The notes: generated by a model from the letters alone, not told the origin. Shown: positions 8,335 through 17,934, numbered from the stretch's first letter. The stretch: 64,000 bases of DNA from Psychrobacillus sp032154225 (GCF_032154225.1 NZ_JALDYF010000001.1:310001-374000); one strand, 5' to 3'. Numbers and translations: made by a program.

Positions 8335-8760
8335 CTATTTATTTAGCTCTTTATAAGCAAGCACTTTCAACGCTAATAATTCTTCGTCCGTTAAACTACC
8401 CTCGATTTTATCGAGTAGTTCTTGTTTTTCTTCATTTGTTAATCCATCTTGAGCTTTCGATTGAAATTCTTTAATGTCGCTTATATTAAATTTTTTCACT
8501 AAAACTCTCGTTGCTTCTTCCTTTGTCTGGAAAGGTAATTTACTGCTGTCTATATTTTTTCCTTCTTCTATAAACGAGCGTAAGTCTGGATCTTTCATAA
8601 TTTCTTCTTTAACACTTTCCAATTGCCCACTATCATTGAGTTCCACAGTTACTTTATCCATCACTTGATCGGCAATTAACTTCGTTCCAACATAATAAAC
8701 CCCAAAACCTATGGCAGCCAATACGACGACTGTACTAATAAGCACTTTTAAGAATTTCAA
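8335..8760 (-). CDS. Membrane-anchored hypothetical protein
   Basis: 141 residues with one N-terminal hydrophobic segment (about 5-28) and an acidic helical exterior domain rich in Glu/Lys (KEEIMKDPDLRSFIEEGK). I do not recognise the family. It starts with TTG (MKFLKVLIS), preceded by GAAGGGGAAG; no in-frame ATG exists until residue 34. Its own terminator follows, so it is probably monocistronic. An extracytoplasmic location is the only functional inference I can support. Confidence 0.75.
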   Translation of the reverse strand: MKFLKVLISTVVVLAAIGFGVYYVGTKLIADQVMDKVTVELNDSGQLESVKEEIMKDPDLRSFIEEGKNIDSSKLPFQTKEEATRVLVKKFNISDIKEFQSKAQDGLTNEEKQELLDKIEGSLTDEELLALKVLAYKELNK

Positions 8761-8804
8761 GTAAATCTTCCCCTTCTTCTTTGCGTGCTTCTAATATAAC
8801 ATAT

Positions 8805-9605
8805 TTATTTTATTTTCTTCTCTAGTTCCACTATCCGTCTTTCCAATTCTTCATTTTTCTGCGCAATCGGCAATGCGATTGCCCATGTATAAAATTGATT
8901 AACTTCTCTAAATGGATCTTTCCCATCTGTGATTTTTAATCGTATCACTTCTTGTCGAATTGCCTCCTGTGCAGCAGTTAGCTTTTGTTCTTCCACAGTC
9001 GTTCCCCCCTTTTTCAATTCGATTGCTTTATTAAGTGCAGCTAAAGTTACGGTTCCTCCAATACCATCTATTGTTAGCCCACTTGCCATTTGAAACGCTT
9101 TAATCGCGGTTTCTGTTGCTTGTCCTGCAATTCCATCCACAACCAAAGGATATCCAACTTCACTTAAAAGTTTTTGCAGCTCCATTACACTAGAATCAAC
9201 GATAAAATGTAAAGGATTCACGGCATATGGTTGACCAATAGCATACTCCGGACTATGAATTTCAAAATGTAAATGTACCCCAGTACTATTTCCCGTGCTT
9301 CCTTTAATACCAATTTGCTTGCCCTGTTCCACAACTTGTCCCAACTTCACCGTAATTGCACTCAGATGTGCATATAATGTTTCATATTTCTTACCGTTTA
9401 TCACATGTGCAATAGTTACTGTATTTCCATAAGTACTCAAAACTCCCGCTCTCGTCACAGTACCACGTTCAGATGCTTTAACAACTGCACTTCCATCTTT
9501 TCCAAAATCTACTCCTTTATGCGCTTTCCATTCACCTGTGATTGGATTCTTACGCGATTGACTAAATTGAGAAGTAATGTTTCCTTCACAAGGTCGAATA
9601 AACAT
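8805..9605 (-). CDS. M23 endopeptidase with peptidoglycan-binding domain, no signal peptide
   Basis: 266 residues: an M23/LytM metallopeptidase (about 1-130) with zinc ligands in HKGVDFG and GVHLHFEIH, then a PG_binding_1 domain (about 140-190: MELQKLLSEVGYPLVVDGIAG), then a C-terminal coiled coil (about 205-266). Cleavage of peptidoglycan cross-bridges is the family activity. It begins MFIRPCEGNITSQFS with no signal peptide, which is typical of phage endolysins or proteins released by lysis rather than secreted autolysins. No holin or other phage gene lies beside it. Confidence 0.88.
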   Translation of the reverse strand: MFIRPCEGNITSQFSQSRKNPITGEWKAHKGVDFGKDGSAVVKASERGTVTRAGVLSTYGNTVTIAHVINGKKYETLYAHLSAITVKLGQVVEQGKQIGIKGSTGNSTGVHLHFEIHSPEYAIGQPYAVNPLHFIVDSSVMELQKLLSEVGYPLVVDGIAGQATETAIKAFQMASGLTIDGIGGTVTLAALNKAIELKKGGTTVEEQKLTAAQEAIRQEVIRLKITDGKDPFREVNQFYTWAIALPIAQKNEELERRIVELEKKIK

Positions 9606-9780
9606 CCCTATTCCCCCTTCCTATTTTTAATATGAGATAAAACTTCACTCTCTATTAATAAATGCTTAAATTACAATTACTGTATAGTCTATTTTCATTA
9701 TTATTGATAAATAAAGTCTCTAGAGTATCCTTTGTTTGTAGAATGTTAGTTTCAAAACTAAAAGATTTAATAGATAAAGA

Positions 9781-9832
9781 AAAACTGCATCCGCAATTAT
9801 TAGTTATCTAATAATTGCGGGTGCAGTTTTAT
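9781..9832 (-). terminator. Strong terminator of the DUF1456 gene
   Basis: Stem of about 20 bp (ACTGCATCCGCAATTATTAG with its complement, one wobble) around TTAT, followed on the minus strand by TTTTTCTTT. Confidence 0.9.
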
Positions 9833-9848
9833 GAAGTTCATAATTTAT

Positions 9849-10376
9849 CTATGTTCTATACTTGAATGCTAATCCTTTTAAGAAATTTCGAGTGAACATG
9901 TCACCACACTCTTTATAATTTTTATGTCCTTCTTTTCTCAATAAAGCACTTATCTCGCCTTTTGTAATAAATATCCCGACACCTTCAAATATTTCCAGCA
10001 TATCTTCACCTGTTAATGTTAACGCTATTTTCAACCGCTTAAGCATGATATTATTAATACTTTCATTACTCTTCACAGGAGATGCTGGATTTTCAGGTTG
10101 ACCCGGTTTTGGATCTTGTTTCCCTCTTTTGAAAATGATTAAGCCATTTAAAAATGCTTCTAGCTTAACGTCATGTATTTTTATATTTCCATCATTTTCA
10201 ACTTGATCGTCTTCGTAGTCTGCTTCCTCATCAAAGCTATCTTTCGATTTTGTAAGCATTAACAATAATTCCTCTTTTGTTACTTCCACACCACCAAGTT
10301 TAAATATCTCGATCATGTCTTTATTTTTTATGTCTAAAGCATATCTCAATCTAATTAATCTATCGTTGTTATCCAT
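9849..10376 (-). CDS. DUF1456 (YehS-like) protein
   Basis: 175 residues with two copies of the DUF1456 repeat: copy 1 LRYALDIKNKDMIEIFKLGG (about 7-45) and copy 2 LKIALTLTGEDMLEIFEGVG (about 108-150). An acidic linker (EEADYEDDQVEND) separates them. Each repeat ends in EELLLML or EISALLR, and a FL.GL segment follows. The function of the family is unknown. The start has AGGAGG 7 nt upstream. The stretch 10377-10646 upstream holds no gene that I can see. Confidence 0.85.
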   Translation of the reverse strand: MDNNDRLIRLRYALDIKNKDMIEIFKLGGVEVTKEELLLMLTKSKDSFDEEADYEDDQVENDGNIKIHDVKLEAFLNGLIIFKRGKQDPKPGQPENPASPVKSNESINNIMLKRLKIALTLTGEDMLEIFEGVGIFITKGEISALLRKEGHKNYKECGDMFTRNFLKGLAFKYRT

Positions 10377-10646
10377 TAAAAAACCTCCTGTAGCATACCT
10401 ATTTATGCATTTTTTCATAGCTGTTATAAGTCAATCTTCCTTATAAGTAGCCCATAAAATCTCGTCCATCTAATCATAACACATATGATTAATCTTACCC
10501 TCCAATTATAAATAAAGGAGCGTAAATTTATTAGAAATGCAAAGGACTGTGCCGTAACAAATATCATGTCTTAGCAAAATCGTATACTATTTAAAGCATT
10601 CTAAATTCTTACGTATTAAGAATAGAATATTGAATAGGAATCGGAC

Positions 10647-11616
10647 GTGATACAGATGTATACTGATGCAGAACATCGTGTTTCAAAAGCATTAAAATCC
10701 ATCGCACGAAACGAAGATATCAAAGAATATATTCAAAATTCCAATGAACTATTTCCTCTCTTTAAAAAAGCAGCTGCACGATTTATCTCTGGACTATCCA
10801 GAACAGATGGCATAGAACGTATTCCTTGCTATCAAAAATGGGATATCAAGTATCTATCGAATGTATTGCCGAAACACACGTGATGAGCAAGAATGCATTT
10901 TAGCAAAAAACGAATTCCTTGATCTGATTAACGAAATTAGCGAAATAAAAATGAAATCAACGGTTTCTTTTGATCTTTCACATATTGGTATGTCGATCTC
11001 AGAAGCTTTTGCAACTAAACAATTAAAAGAAACCGCACAATTAGCAAAACAGCACGATATCCAGCTCATGATTAGCATGGAGGAGTCTGAGAAGACTGAT
11101 CAAATTCTTTATATATATAAAGCTCTATCACCGCTCTATGAAAATCTCGGCATAACATTACAAGGACACTTACTCCGTTCCCAATCTGACTTACAAGATT
11201 TACTGAATTATCAAGAGAAGATCCGCTTAGTCAAAGGTGCGTATCAAGAAAAAGAAGGCACGTACATCCCGCGGTCAGTAGAATTAGATAACCGTTACTT
11301 AGACTTTGCAACGGTTAGTGTGGAAAGAAATCATCCACTGTCAATTGCAACACATGATGAAAATCTAATCTTTGCCCTTAAAGAAAGAGGGCTGCTTTCC
11401 GATCACTTTACTGAAATTGAAATGCTAGATGGCGTACGTCCAGACTTACTTAAATCATTAAGAGATGAGAATTTAAAGACACAAGTCTACGTTACACATG
11501 GAAAATAACGGTACTTTCACCTTGCACATCAAATTGCAGAGCACCCACCAAACTTGTATACGTTTGTGTCTGATATGATAGAGTCAAAAAACTTACACCC
11601 CTCCCTCTATGAATAA
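10647..11616 (+). pseudogene. Proline dehydrogenase, broken by two frameshifts and a stop codon
   Basis: Reading in three frames gives a nearly complete FAD-dependent proline dehydrogenase: LFPLFKKAAARFISG, then QVSIECIAE, then HTRDEQECILAKNEFL, RLVKGAYQEKEG, SIATHDE and the C-terminus NLYTFVSDMIESKNL. The frame drops by one base near 10845-10852 and again near 10870. An in-frame TAA at 11506-11508 sits where GKEWY is expected (GK-stop-RYFH). Three independent lesions mean the gene is dead. The neighbouring P5C dehydrogenase is not in the window. Confidence 0.9.
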
Positions 11617-11630
11617 AGAAAAGTATTATT

Positions 11631-11659
11631 AAAGGCAGATTTATTTCTCTGCCTTTTTT
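11631..11659 (+). terminator. Terminator after the proline dehydrogenase remnant
   Basis: AAAGGCAGA / TCTGCCTTTTTT stem-loop, 15 nt past the last stop codon. Confidence 0.85.
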
Positions 11660-11819
11660 GAATTTTTTGCCCATAACATCGCTTTACGTTTCGAGTTATA
11701 TACCACTAGGCACGAGCATGCCCCTCTAAAAAATATCTCCTCAAAACCAAACAAATGAATCAGACGACCATCAATTAGTTGCATACAATAAATTATCTCA
11801 TATACAGGAGGTGTTCATT

Positions 11820-11936
11820 ATGAGCTATGCAGGTGGATACGGAGAAGGCACTGGGTCTACATTCGTGCTAATTGTTGTTTTGTTTATTCTTTTGATTATT
11901 GTTGGCGCTACTTTTATGACTGGCACGGGTTACTAA
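11820..11936 (+). CDS. YjcZ-family sporulation miniprotein
   Basis: 38-residue protein MSYAGGYGEGTGS followed by a single transmembrane helix (FVLIVVLFILLIIVGATF) and a Gly/Tyr tail. This is the signature of the YjcZ/YtrH-like tiny sporulation proteins annotated in Bacillales. It starts at ATG with AGGAGGTG upstream, and its own terminator follows. A second copy lies 200 nt downstream. The molecular function is unknown. Confidence 0.88.
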   Translation: MSYAGGYGEGTGSTFVLIVVLFILLIIVGATFMTGTGY

Positions 11937-11977
11937 TACCTACAGTTGGATTGAAACCATCATCTATCACATATCAA

Positions 11978-12006
11978 AGACGGGTTTTTATGACCCGTTT
12001 TTTTTA
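11978..12006 (+). terminator. Terminator of first YjcZ gene
   Basis: GACGGGT / ACCCGTTTTTTTT stem with a T8 run. Confidence 0.9.
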
Positions 12007-12142
12007 TTGCTGAAATTTTCTCGAATAACATTTTACTTTTCGTCTACCACAAAAAAATAGAAGCTGTAACTAAGCAAATGGACTAGATGACCATATGCAA
12101 TTTACATAGTATAAGTTATCTGATATGCAGGGGGTGTACAAA

Positions 12143-12289
12143 TTGGGTAATGAATATTGTGGACCAGGACCAGGAACGCGACCACAAGGAACAGGATTTG
12201 CTTTACTAATTGTTCTGTTTATTCTTCTAATCATTATTGGCGCAAGTTTCTTAAACCGTGGTGGTTATGACGGCGGCGGCTACTGCTAA
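12143..12289 (+). CDS. YjcZ-family sporulation miniprotein, second copy
   Basis: 48 residues with a Gly/Pro-rich head (CGPGPGTRPQGTG), the same hydrophobic core (ALLIVLFILLIIIGASF) as the upstream copy, and a GGYDGGGYC tail. The start is TTG, 6 nt after GGGGGTG; no in-frame ATG fits. It probably arose by tandem duplication and divergence. The two cysteines near the ends are absent from the first copy. Confidence 0.85.
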   Translation: MGNEYCGPGPGTRPQGTGFALLIVLFILLIIIGASFLNRGGYDGGGYC

Positions 12290-12324
12290 GTTAGGTGAAT
12301 TGCTCGGCTATATGTTAGTACATC

Positions 12325-12353
12325 GAAAACAGGTTATATAACCTGTTTTTTTG
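12325..12353 (+). terminator. Terminator of second YjcZ gene
   Basis: AAAACAGGTT / AACCTGTTTTTTT perfect stem with a 4-nt loop. Confidence 0.9.
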
Positions 12354-12479
12354 TACTTTCATCACAGCATTTCGATTCTTTTCTTGGTATAATTAGACCA
12401 TGCAAATCCGAAGGGACTGAACTATGCACAGATGGCAATATTTTTCATCCAACCGATTAAAATATTGGAGGTAAAAGTA

Positions 12480-13013
12480 TTGATAATAAAAGAAATAACT
12501 ACCCAAAGATTGTATTTAAGAAAAATGGATGTTTTAGACTCACCAAGCTTATTTAAAATTTGGTCTGATCCAGATGTAACCAAATTCATGAATATTGCTA
12601 CCTTTACACATGAGAACCAAGCCAGAGAAATGATTGAAATTCTTGAAGAATTGGTCCATGCCAATAAAGCGATTCGCTTCAGCATGATTGAACTAAAATC
12701 CAATGAAATAATTGGGACATGCGGATTCAATTCCATTGACTTTGAAAATGCCAAGGCAGAAATCGGTTATGATATCGCTAAAGCCAATTGGGGTCTGGGG
12801 TATGCTCCAGAAGGTATCCATGCATTGCTTAGCTATGCTTTCGAAACTTTAGAACTAAATAGAATCGAAGCAAAAGTAGAGCCTGCAAACATGAACTCCA
12901 TTAAAGTGCTACAAAAACTAAATTTCACATTTGAAGGAACACTTAGACAATATGAAAAATCTAAAGCGAATTATATTGATATCAATATGTATTCTCTTTT
13001 AAAAACAGATTGA
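12480..13013 (+). CDS. GNAT acetyltransferase (RimJ/RimL type)
   Basis: 177-residue acyltransferase. It starts (M)IIKEITTQRLYLRKM, has IGTCGFNSID, the acetyl-CoA pyrophosphate loop region WGLGYAPEGIHALL and the motif NMNSIKVLQKLNFTFEGTLR, all typical of ribosomal-protein or small-molecule N-acetyltransferases of this group. TTG 12480 is chosen because GGAGG lies 8 nt upstream. The longer frame from 12432 has no ribosome-binding site. The substrate is unknown. Confidence 0.85.
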   Translation: MIIKEITTQRLYLRKMDVLDSPSLFKIWSDPDVTKFMNIATFTHENQAREMIEILEELVHANKAIRFSMIELKSNEIIGTCGFNSIDFENAKAEIGYDIAKANWGLGYAPEGIHALLSYAFETLELNRIEAKVEPANMNSIKVLQKLNFTFEGTLRQYEKSKANYIDINMYSLLKTD

Positions 13014-13177
13014 TTGGAATTTCCTTGCCTATATCTCAATTGAGATATGGGCTTTTAGTTATGTGTACCATACACAAACTACTTTCTTACACCAAAAGCA
13101 GAAGAATTTGGACAAACTATGGAACTATGGTAAATTATAAAATAATAAGTAAGAAGCATATAAAAGGAGGAAATAAA

Positions 13178-13441
13178 ATGAAAAAATTCGCAACAATACT
13201 ACTTTCAATAACTTTAATATTAGGGATATCTACAATTTCACCAGTACCGACAGATGCAGCAGCTCAAAAATTTGCCAACTGCAAAGAATTAAATAAGGTT
13301 TACGCAGGTGGAGTTGCCAAAGATGCGAAGGTAAAAAATAAAGGTGGTAAGACGAAGTATAAACCTACTGTTTCTTCAGAAATATACAACCTGAACAGTG
13401 GCAAAGATCGTGATAAAGATGGCATTGCTTGTGAGCGATAA
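13178..13441 (+). CDS. Secreted Excalibur-domain protein
   Basis: 87 residues: signal peptide (MKKFATILLSITLILGIST, cleavage likely after TDAAA) and a mature Excalibur domain starting FANCKELNKVYAGGVAKD and ending DRDKDGIACER. It has the paired cysteines and the DxDxDG calcium-binding loop. The family occurs on extracellular Firmicutes proteins; its role is uncertain. The start is ATG with AAAAGGAGG, not the longer frame upstream. A terminator follows. Confidence 0.9.
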   Translation: MKKFATILLSITLILGISTISPVPTDAAAQKFANCKELNKVYAGGVAKDAKVKNKGGKTKYKPTVSSEIYNLNSGKDRDKDGIACER

Positions 13442-13455
13442 TAAGCTTTCACATA

Positions 13456-13499
13456 AAAAGCGAGAGTCTCTTATAGCGATAAGAGCTTCTCGCTTTTCT
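13456..13499 (+). terminator. Terminator after the Excalibur gene
   Basis: Nested stem AAAAGCGAGA...TCTCGCTTTT with an inner CTCTTAT/ATAAGAG pairing. It may also serve the convergent amidohydrolase. Confidence 0.85.
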
Positions 13500-13591
13500 G
13501 TATATCTATATCAAAAATATTGATTAACGGACACAATTATAAGTACTGCAATTACTTTTTCCTATTCTACTTTGCACGACTACTAGTTTAT

Positions 13592-14842
13592 TCATACTGC
13601 GCTAAAATTCTTTACAACCTTGCCATCCTTTACGACAATCATTATATTTGTAGTGTCCGAGAGGGATTTGATATCATCCAGCGGGTTCGTTTTTGTAATT
13701 ACGATGTCTGCTAGTTTTCCCGCCTCAAGTGTTCCGATATGGTCTTCCCAACCTAGACATTCTGCTGCTGTTTTTGTTGTAGCAACAATTGCTTCCATAG
13801 GCGTCATTCCAATCTCCGTCATAAGATAAAGTTCTCGCAAGTTCGTTCCATGCTTCATGACACCCGCATCAGTCCCCATTGCAATCTTGACACCCGCTTT
13901 ATAAGCTTTTTCTATACTTTCTTTATGCACGTTAATCACTTCAGTTGCTTTAGCTACAGCCCACGCTGGCATACCTCCGTTTTCAGCGATTTCCATCACA
14001 GCTACCGGTGCAAGCAAAGTAGGGACAAGATAGGTTCCATGCTCAATCATAAGGTCAATGGCTTCGTCATCAAGGTAAATACCATGTTCGATTGAATGAA
14101 CACCTGCTCGAACAGCATTTTTAACCCCTTCTGTCCCTTGTGCGTGAGCCATCACTTTTAAACCCTTGCGAAACTTTGCTTCTTCTACCATAACTTTTAG
14201 TTCCTCTATTGAGAACTGTGTGAATTCAGGATGATCGGTCGGACTTAGAACTCCTCCAGTCGCATGCACTTTAATGACATCTGCTCCCGCGCGAAGCATT
14301 TCTCTTACTTTTTTCCGGACTTCTTCTACACCATCACATACTCCATTTGGCATACCTGGATACGGATTTTGCATAAGTCCAACGTACTGTCCAGACGTTG
14401 TATAAGAATCACCGTGTCCACCGGTTGTTGTCAGTGCCATTATACTCACTTGCAAGCGTGGACCTTCTACTAAACCATCTTCAATTGCTTTTTTTAGACC
14501 GAGATCAGCTCCTGCACAATCGCGAACGGTCGTAACCCCTGCATAAAGTGTGTCTTTCAAATAACTGATAGATTTATAAAAGTTATATGAAAAGGGGGTT
14601 GAAAGCGTACTCTCAATCGGCCCATATTCCATCATCACATGTACATGTGAGTCTATAAATCCCGGTAAAATAAAACCCTCTTCTGCATCGATTTCTGCTA
14701 TTTCACCGTCAAATGATGGGAGTTCCTTTTGAAGCCCTACAAAAACAATCTTACTTCCATCGTAAGCGACTGCCCCTCCAGCGACCGGTTCTCCTCCTTG
14801 ACCATCAATTAGTGTTCCATTTTTTATAATAGTGATTGACAT
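13592..14842 (-). CDS. Metal-dependent amidohydrolase (imidazolonepropionase/prolidase-like)
   Basis: 416 residues of the amidohydrolase superfamily. The metal ligands are visible in order: HVHV motif in GFIDSHVHVMME, a probable carboxylated Lys in DVIKVHATGG, His in MAHAQG and SIEHG, and Asp in MGTDAG. This subgroup includes enzymes hydrolysing Xaa-Pro and other dipeptides or cyclic amides. The start is ATG after GGAGGAG. It is the last gene of the minus-strand peptide locus, 70 nt after an S12 hydrolase, and its substrate is probably a peptide or amide. Confidence 0.88.
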   Translation of the reverse strand: MSITIIKNGTLIDGQGGEPVAGGAVAYDGSKIVFVGLQKELPSFDGEIAEIDAEEGFILPGFIDSHVHVMMEYGPIESTLSTPFSYNFYKSISYLKDTLYAGVTTVRDCAGADLGLKKAIEDGLVEGPRLQVSIMALTTTGGHGDSYTTSGQYVGLMQNPYPGMPNGVCDGVEEVRKKVREMLRAGADVIKVHATGGVLSPTDHPEFTQFSIEELKVMVEEAKFRKGLKVMAHAQGTEGVKNAVRAGVHSIEHGIYLDDEAIDLMIEHGTYLVPTLLAPVAVMEIAENGGMPAWAVAKATEVINVHKESIEKAYKAGVKIAMGTDAGVMKHGTNLRELYLMTEIGMTPMEAIVATTKTAAECLGWEDHIGTLEAGKLADIVITKTNPLDDIKSLSDTTNIMIVVKDGKVVKNFSAV

Positions 14843-14912
14843 TTGAACTCCTCCAAATTAACGTGCTTTCATCAAAAATTGCCTTCACTTTTTTTTATTC
14901 TTTCCTACTCTT

Positions 14913-16343
14913 CTATTTAACTTTCGGTATTTGTCTAGATCCAAATGCAGCTCGAATAATTTTTCTTTCTTCATTTCTCACAAAACGAATCCTCGTTTCA
15001 TTCTCTAAAAATTGGAGTAAGAATGAATCATTGCCCACAAACTTAAGCTCTACATCAGCGTATTCTCCAGATGAAGCGAGGAGTTTTTCATCTTTCACAT
15101 AAAATCTCAGTGCCATACCTTCACCTGATAGAAATTCCCCTTCATATTCTTGCAAGGAATCTGTTACTACGTCCACTTCTTCAACGCTTATATGTTTAGC
15201 TGTGAATGGTTTTCCTAAGTATTCTTTAAATGCGCTGGATAACATTTTAGAAGATGGAGCACCTGCTAAATTTGCAAGAGCAATCCCCGTTAAACCTAAT
15301 TCAGGAATAATACTCATTTGAGAAGATACTCCTTTTATTCCACCACTATGTTCAACAAGTTTGTACCCAAAGAAATCTGGTGTAATCATTAAGCCATAGC
15401 CATAATAGCTACCCGGTACCAATTCGATGAAAGGAGTCATCATTTGTTCTACGCTTTCATTTGTCAACACTTGAATGTCCCCGACCTTACCACCATTTCG
15501 GAAGATATCAGCATATTTGAGCATGTCCTTAGCTGTCGACTTCAAAAAACCGGCTGATCGCATTATAGGCGCATCCCAAGGATTATTCGATTCAAACACG
15601 ATTGTTTCCTCATCTTGTTTTCGTGAGTCGTATAAAACAGCAATGTCTTCATGTGCATTTAATTCTTCCAAATGAAAGACGCTATTTTCCATACCGATCG
15701 GATTTAAAATATGTTCCATTATATATTCTTCGTAGGATTGGCCACTCACTCGTTCAATAATAAGACCGAGTAAAGCATAACAATCGTTTGAATAACTGAA
15801 TTCCATACCTGGGGCACCTAATAATTCATATGTTTCTTTTGCAAGGGACGCAAAGAGTTCCTCTGCAGTTTCTACGTAAGCAAGTGGAGTTTTTGATGCT
15901 TGTTGTTCAGTTTGCTTCTCTGCTTCTTCCAATTTAAGATCGTTTTCCATACTCCTTCTCAATGCTGCAAATAGCGTTGGTAATGGTGGTAATCCAGCTG
16001 TATGTGTCATAAAATGATGAATCGTAATTTGTTCCGTGTGCTTTTTGTCCGCTGTTTTAAACTCTGGTAAATAATCGACAACAGAATCATGAACAGAAAG
16101 TTTTCCAACCTCTTGAAGTTGCATAATGGCTACACAAGTAAAGGATTTTGTAACAGAACCAATTCCGAACACCGTATCCATCGTTACTGGAAGCTCTTTT
16201 TCTATGTCACGATAGCCATAACCTTTTCCCCAGAGGAGTACTTCTTCTTTTGCAATCGCAATTGCAAAGCCTGGTATTTTACACTTTTCAATCGTCTCGT
16301 TACAATGCTGATCAATTTCCTTCGACATTTTTCTTACTTCCAT
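14913..16343 (-). CDS. S12-family serine hydrolase (beta-lactamase fold), paralogue A
   Basis: 476 residues. Class-C-like/DD-peptidase fold with Ser63-x-x-Lys66 (SVTK), a YSN motif in FSYSNDCYALLG and VEHSGG standing in for the KTG strand. The C-terminal domain (about 370-476) is lipocalin-like. There is no signal peptide, so it is probably cytoplasmic. S12 members include D-aminopeptidases, esterases and penicillin-binding enzymes. It is one of three close paralogues in the locus. Its start lies inside the 3-prime end of paralogue B (32-nt overlap), which suggests tandem duplication and coupled translation. Confidence 0.9.
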   Translation of the reverse strand: MEVRKMSKEIDQHCNETIEKCKIPGFAIAIAKEEVLLWGKGYGYRDIEKELPVTMDTVFGIGSVTKSFTCVAIMQLQEVGKLSVHDSVVDYLPEFKTADKKHTEQITIHHFMTHTAGLPPLPTLFAALRRSMENDLKLEEAEKQTEQQASKTPLAYVETAEELFASLAKETYELLGAPGMEFSYSNDCYALLGLIIERVSGQSYEEYIMEHILNPIGMENSVFHLEELNAHEDIAVLYDSRKQDEETIVFESNNPWDAPIMRSAGFLKSTAKDMLKYADIFRNGGKVGDIQVLTNESVEQMMTPFIELVPGSYYGYGLMITPDFFGYKLVEHSGGIKGVSSQMSIIPELGLTGIALANLAGAPSSKMLSSAFKEYLGKPFTAKHISVEEVDVVTDSLQEYEGEFLSGEGMALRFYVKDEKLLASSGEYADVELKFVGNDSFLLQFLENETRIRFVRNEERKIIRAAFGSRQIPKVK

Positions 16344-17784
16344 GAAAACCACTCCCTTTAACTTTCGATATTTGTCTAGATCCAAATGCAACTCGAATAA
16401 CTTTTCCACCTTCATTTCGCACGAAACGAATCGTTGTTTCACCTTCTAAAAGTTGAAGTAAGAATGAATCATTGCCGACAAACTTAAGCTCTAGATCAAC
16501 ATATTCTCCAGATGCAGCAAAGAATTTTTCATCTTTCACATAAAATTTTAGTGCCATGCCTTCACCTGATAGAAAATCACCTTCATACTCATACAAGAGG
16601 TCTGGCGCTATGTCCACTTCCTCAACGCTTATATGTTTAGCTGTAAACGGTTTTCCTAAGTATTCTTTAAATGCGCTGGATAACATTTTAGAAGATGGAA
16701 CACCCGCTAAGTTAGCGAGCGCAACCCCTGTTAAACCTAATTCAGGAATAATACTCATTTGAGAAGATACTCCTTTTTTCCCACCACTATGTTCAACAAG
16801 TTTATATCCAAAAAAATCTGGCGTAATCATTAAGCCATAGCCATAATAGCTACCCGGTACCAATTCGATAAAAGGAGTCATCATTTGTTCCACGCTTTCA
16901 TTAGTCAACACTTGAACGTCCCCGACCATACCCCCATTTCGATAGATTTCAGTGTATTTGAGCATATCCTTCATTGACGAATTCAAAAATCCTGACGCTC
17001 GCATTGATGTGGCATCCCAGGGATTATTTGATTCGAACACAATAGTTTCTCCATCTTTCTTTCGAGAGTTATATAAAATCGCAACATCTTCATGTGCATG
17101 TATCTCGTCCATATGACAAAGGCTATTTTCCATGCCAATCAAATCCAAAATATGTTCCTTTATATACTCTTCATAAACTTGGCCACTCACTCGGGCAATA
17201 ATAACGCCGAGTAAGGCATAACCATCGTTTGAATAACTAAATTCCTTACCTGGAGCACCTAATAATTCATATTCTTCTTTCGCAAGAGAAGCAAAGAGTT
17301 CCTCAGTTGTTTCTACGTAAGGAAGAGATTTTTTTGAATCTTGCTGTTCGGCTTGTTTCGCCCCTTCATCAAACTTAGGGTCATTTTCCATACTCCTTTT
17401 CATTGCTCCATATAGAGTTGGTAGTGGTGGTAACCCACCTGTATGTGTCATGAGATGATGAATCGTGATTTGTTCGGTTTGCTTGTCATCAGGAGTTTTA
17501 AATTCCGGCAAATATGTGATAATCGGATCATGAACAGATAGTTTCCCCGCCTCTTGAAGTTGCATAATGGCTACACACGTAAAGGATTTTGTAACCGAAG
17601 CAATCCCAAAAACTGTATCCATTGTTACTGGAAGCTCTTTTTCTACATCACGATAGCCAAAACCTTTTCCCCAAAGGAGTTCCCCCTCTTTTGCAAGCCC
17701 TATTGCAAATCCAGGTATTTTATACTTTTCTACGATTTCGTTACAATACTGATCAATTTCTTTCGACATTTTTTCTACTATCAT
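16312..17784 (-). CDS. S12-family serine hydrolase, paralogue B
   Basis: 490 residues, highly similar throughout to paralogue A, with the same catalytic SVTK at 63-66, FSYSNDGYALLG and VEHSGG. The C-terminus runs about 15 residues past the KVK end of A (GSGFHGSKKNVEGN) into the start of A. The stop found in A after KVK is absent here, and the ribosome-binding site of A lies inside this extension. The start is ATG 17784, 8 nt after GGGAG. A hairpin plus T-run lies 51 nt upstream, so expression may be partly separated from the racemase gene. Confidence 0.9.
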   Translation of the reverse strand: MIVEKMSKEIDQYCNEIVEKYKIPGFAIGLAKEGELLWGKGFGYRDVEKELPVTMDTVFGIASVTKSFTCVAIMQLQEAGKLSVHDPIITYLPEFKTPDDKQTEQITIHHLMTHTGGLPPLPTLYGAMKRSMENDPKFDEGAKQAEQQDSKKSLPYVETTEELFASLAKEEYELLGAPGKEFSYSNDGYALLGVIIARVSGQVYEEYIKEHILDLIGMENSLCHMDEIHAHEDVAILYNSRKKDGETIVFESNNPWDATSMRASGFLNSSMKDMLKYTEIYRNGGMVGDVQVLTNESVEQMMTPFIELVPGSYYGYGLMITPDFFGYKLVEHSGGKKGVSSQMSIIPELGLTGVALANLAGVPSSKMLSSAFKEYLGKPFTAKHISVEEVDIAPDLLYEYEGDFLSGEGMALKFYVKDEKFFAASGEYVDLELKFVGNDSFLLQLLEGETTIRFVRNEGGKVIRVAFGSRQISKVKGSGFHGSKKNVEGN

Positions 17785-17834
17785 AAATCCATCTCCCTTT
17801 TTTATACAATTCTTCTCTATTCCTTGGTGCTTAT

Positions 17835-17875
17835 TGAAAAAACCACGAAAGACCATGATATCTTCCGTGGATTTT
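17835..17875 (-). terminator. Terminator or attenuator upstream of S12 paralogue B
   Basis: Minus-strand CCACGGAAG...CTTTCGTGG followed by TTTTTTC. It sits between the racemase-type enolase and paralogue B. The sequence after the stem, TTTTTTCAATAAGC, is shared with the hairpin upstream of paralogue C (33549-33588). Confidence 0.8.
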
Positions 17876-17934
17876 ATCCAAGAGCTAGTGTGATAGTGAA
17901 GAGGTGGACGCCTACCAATCTCTTCACAAAGTTA

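Noticed and set aside
10861..11508. 215-residue plus-strand protein as an independent gene
   Set aside because: It is the middle of the frameshifted proline dehydrogenase.
11492..11674. 60-residue minus-strand frame
   Set aside because: Shadow of the pseudogene end and its terminator; no ribosome-binding site or protein-like features.
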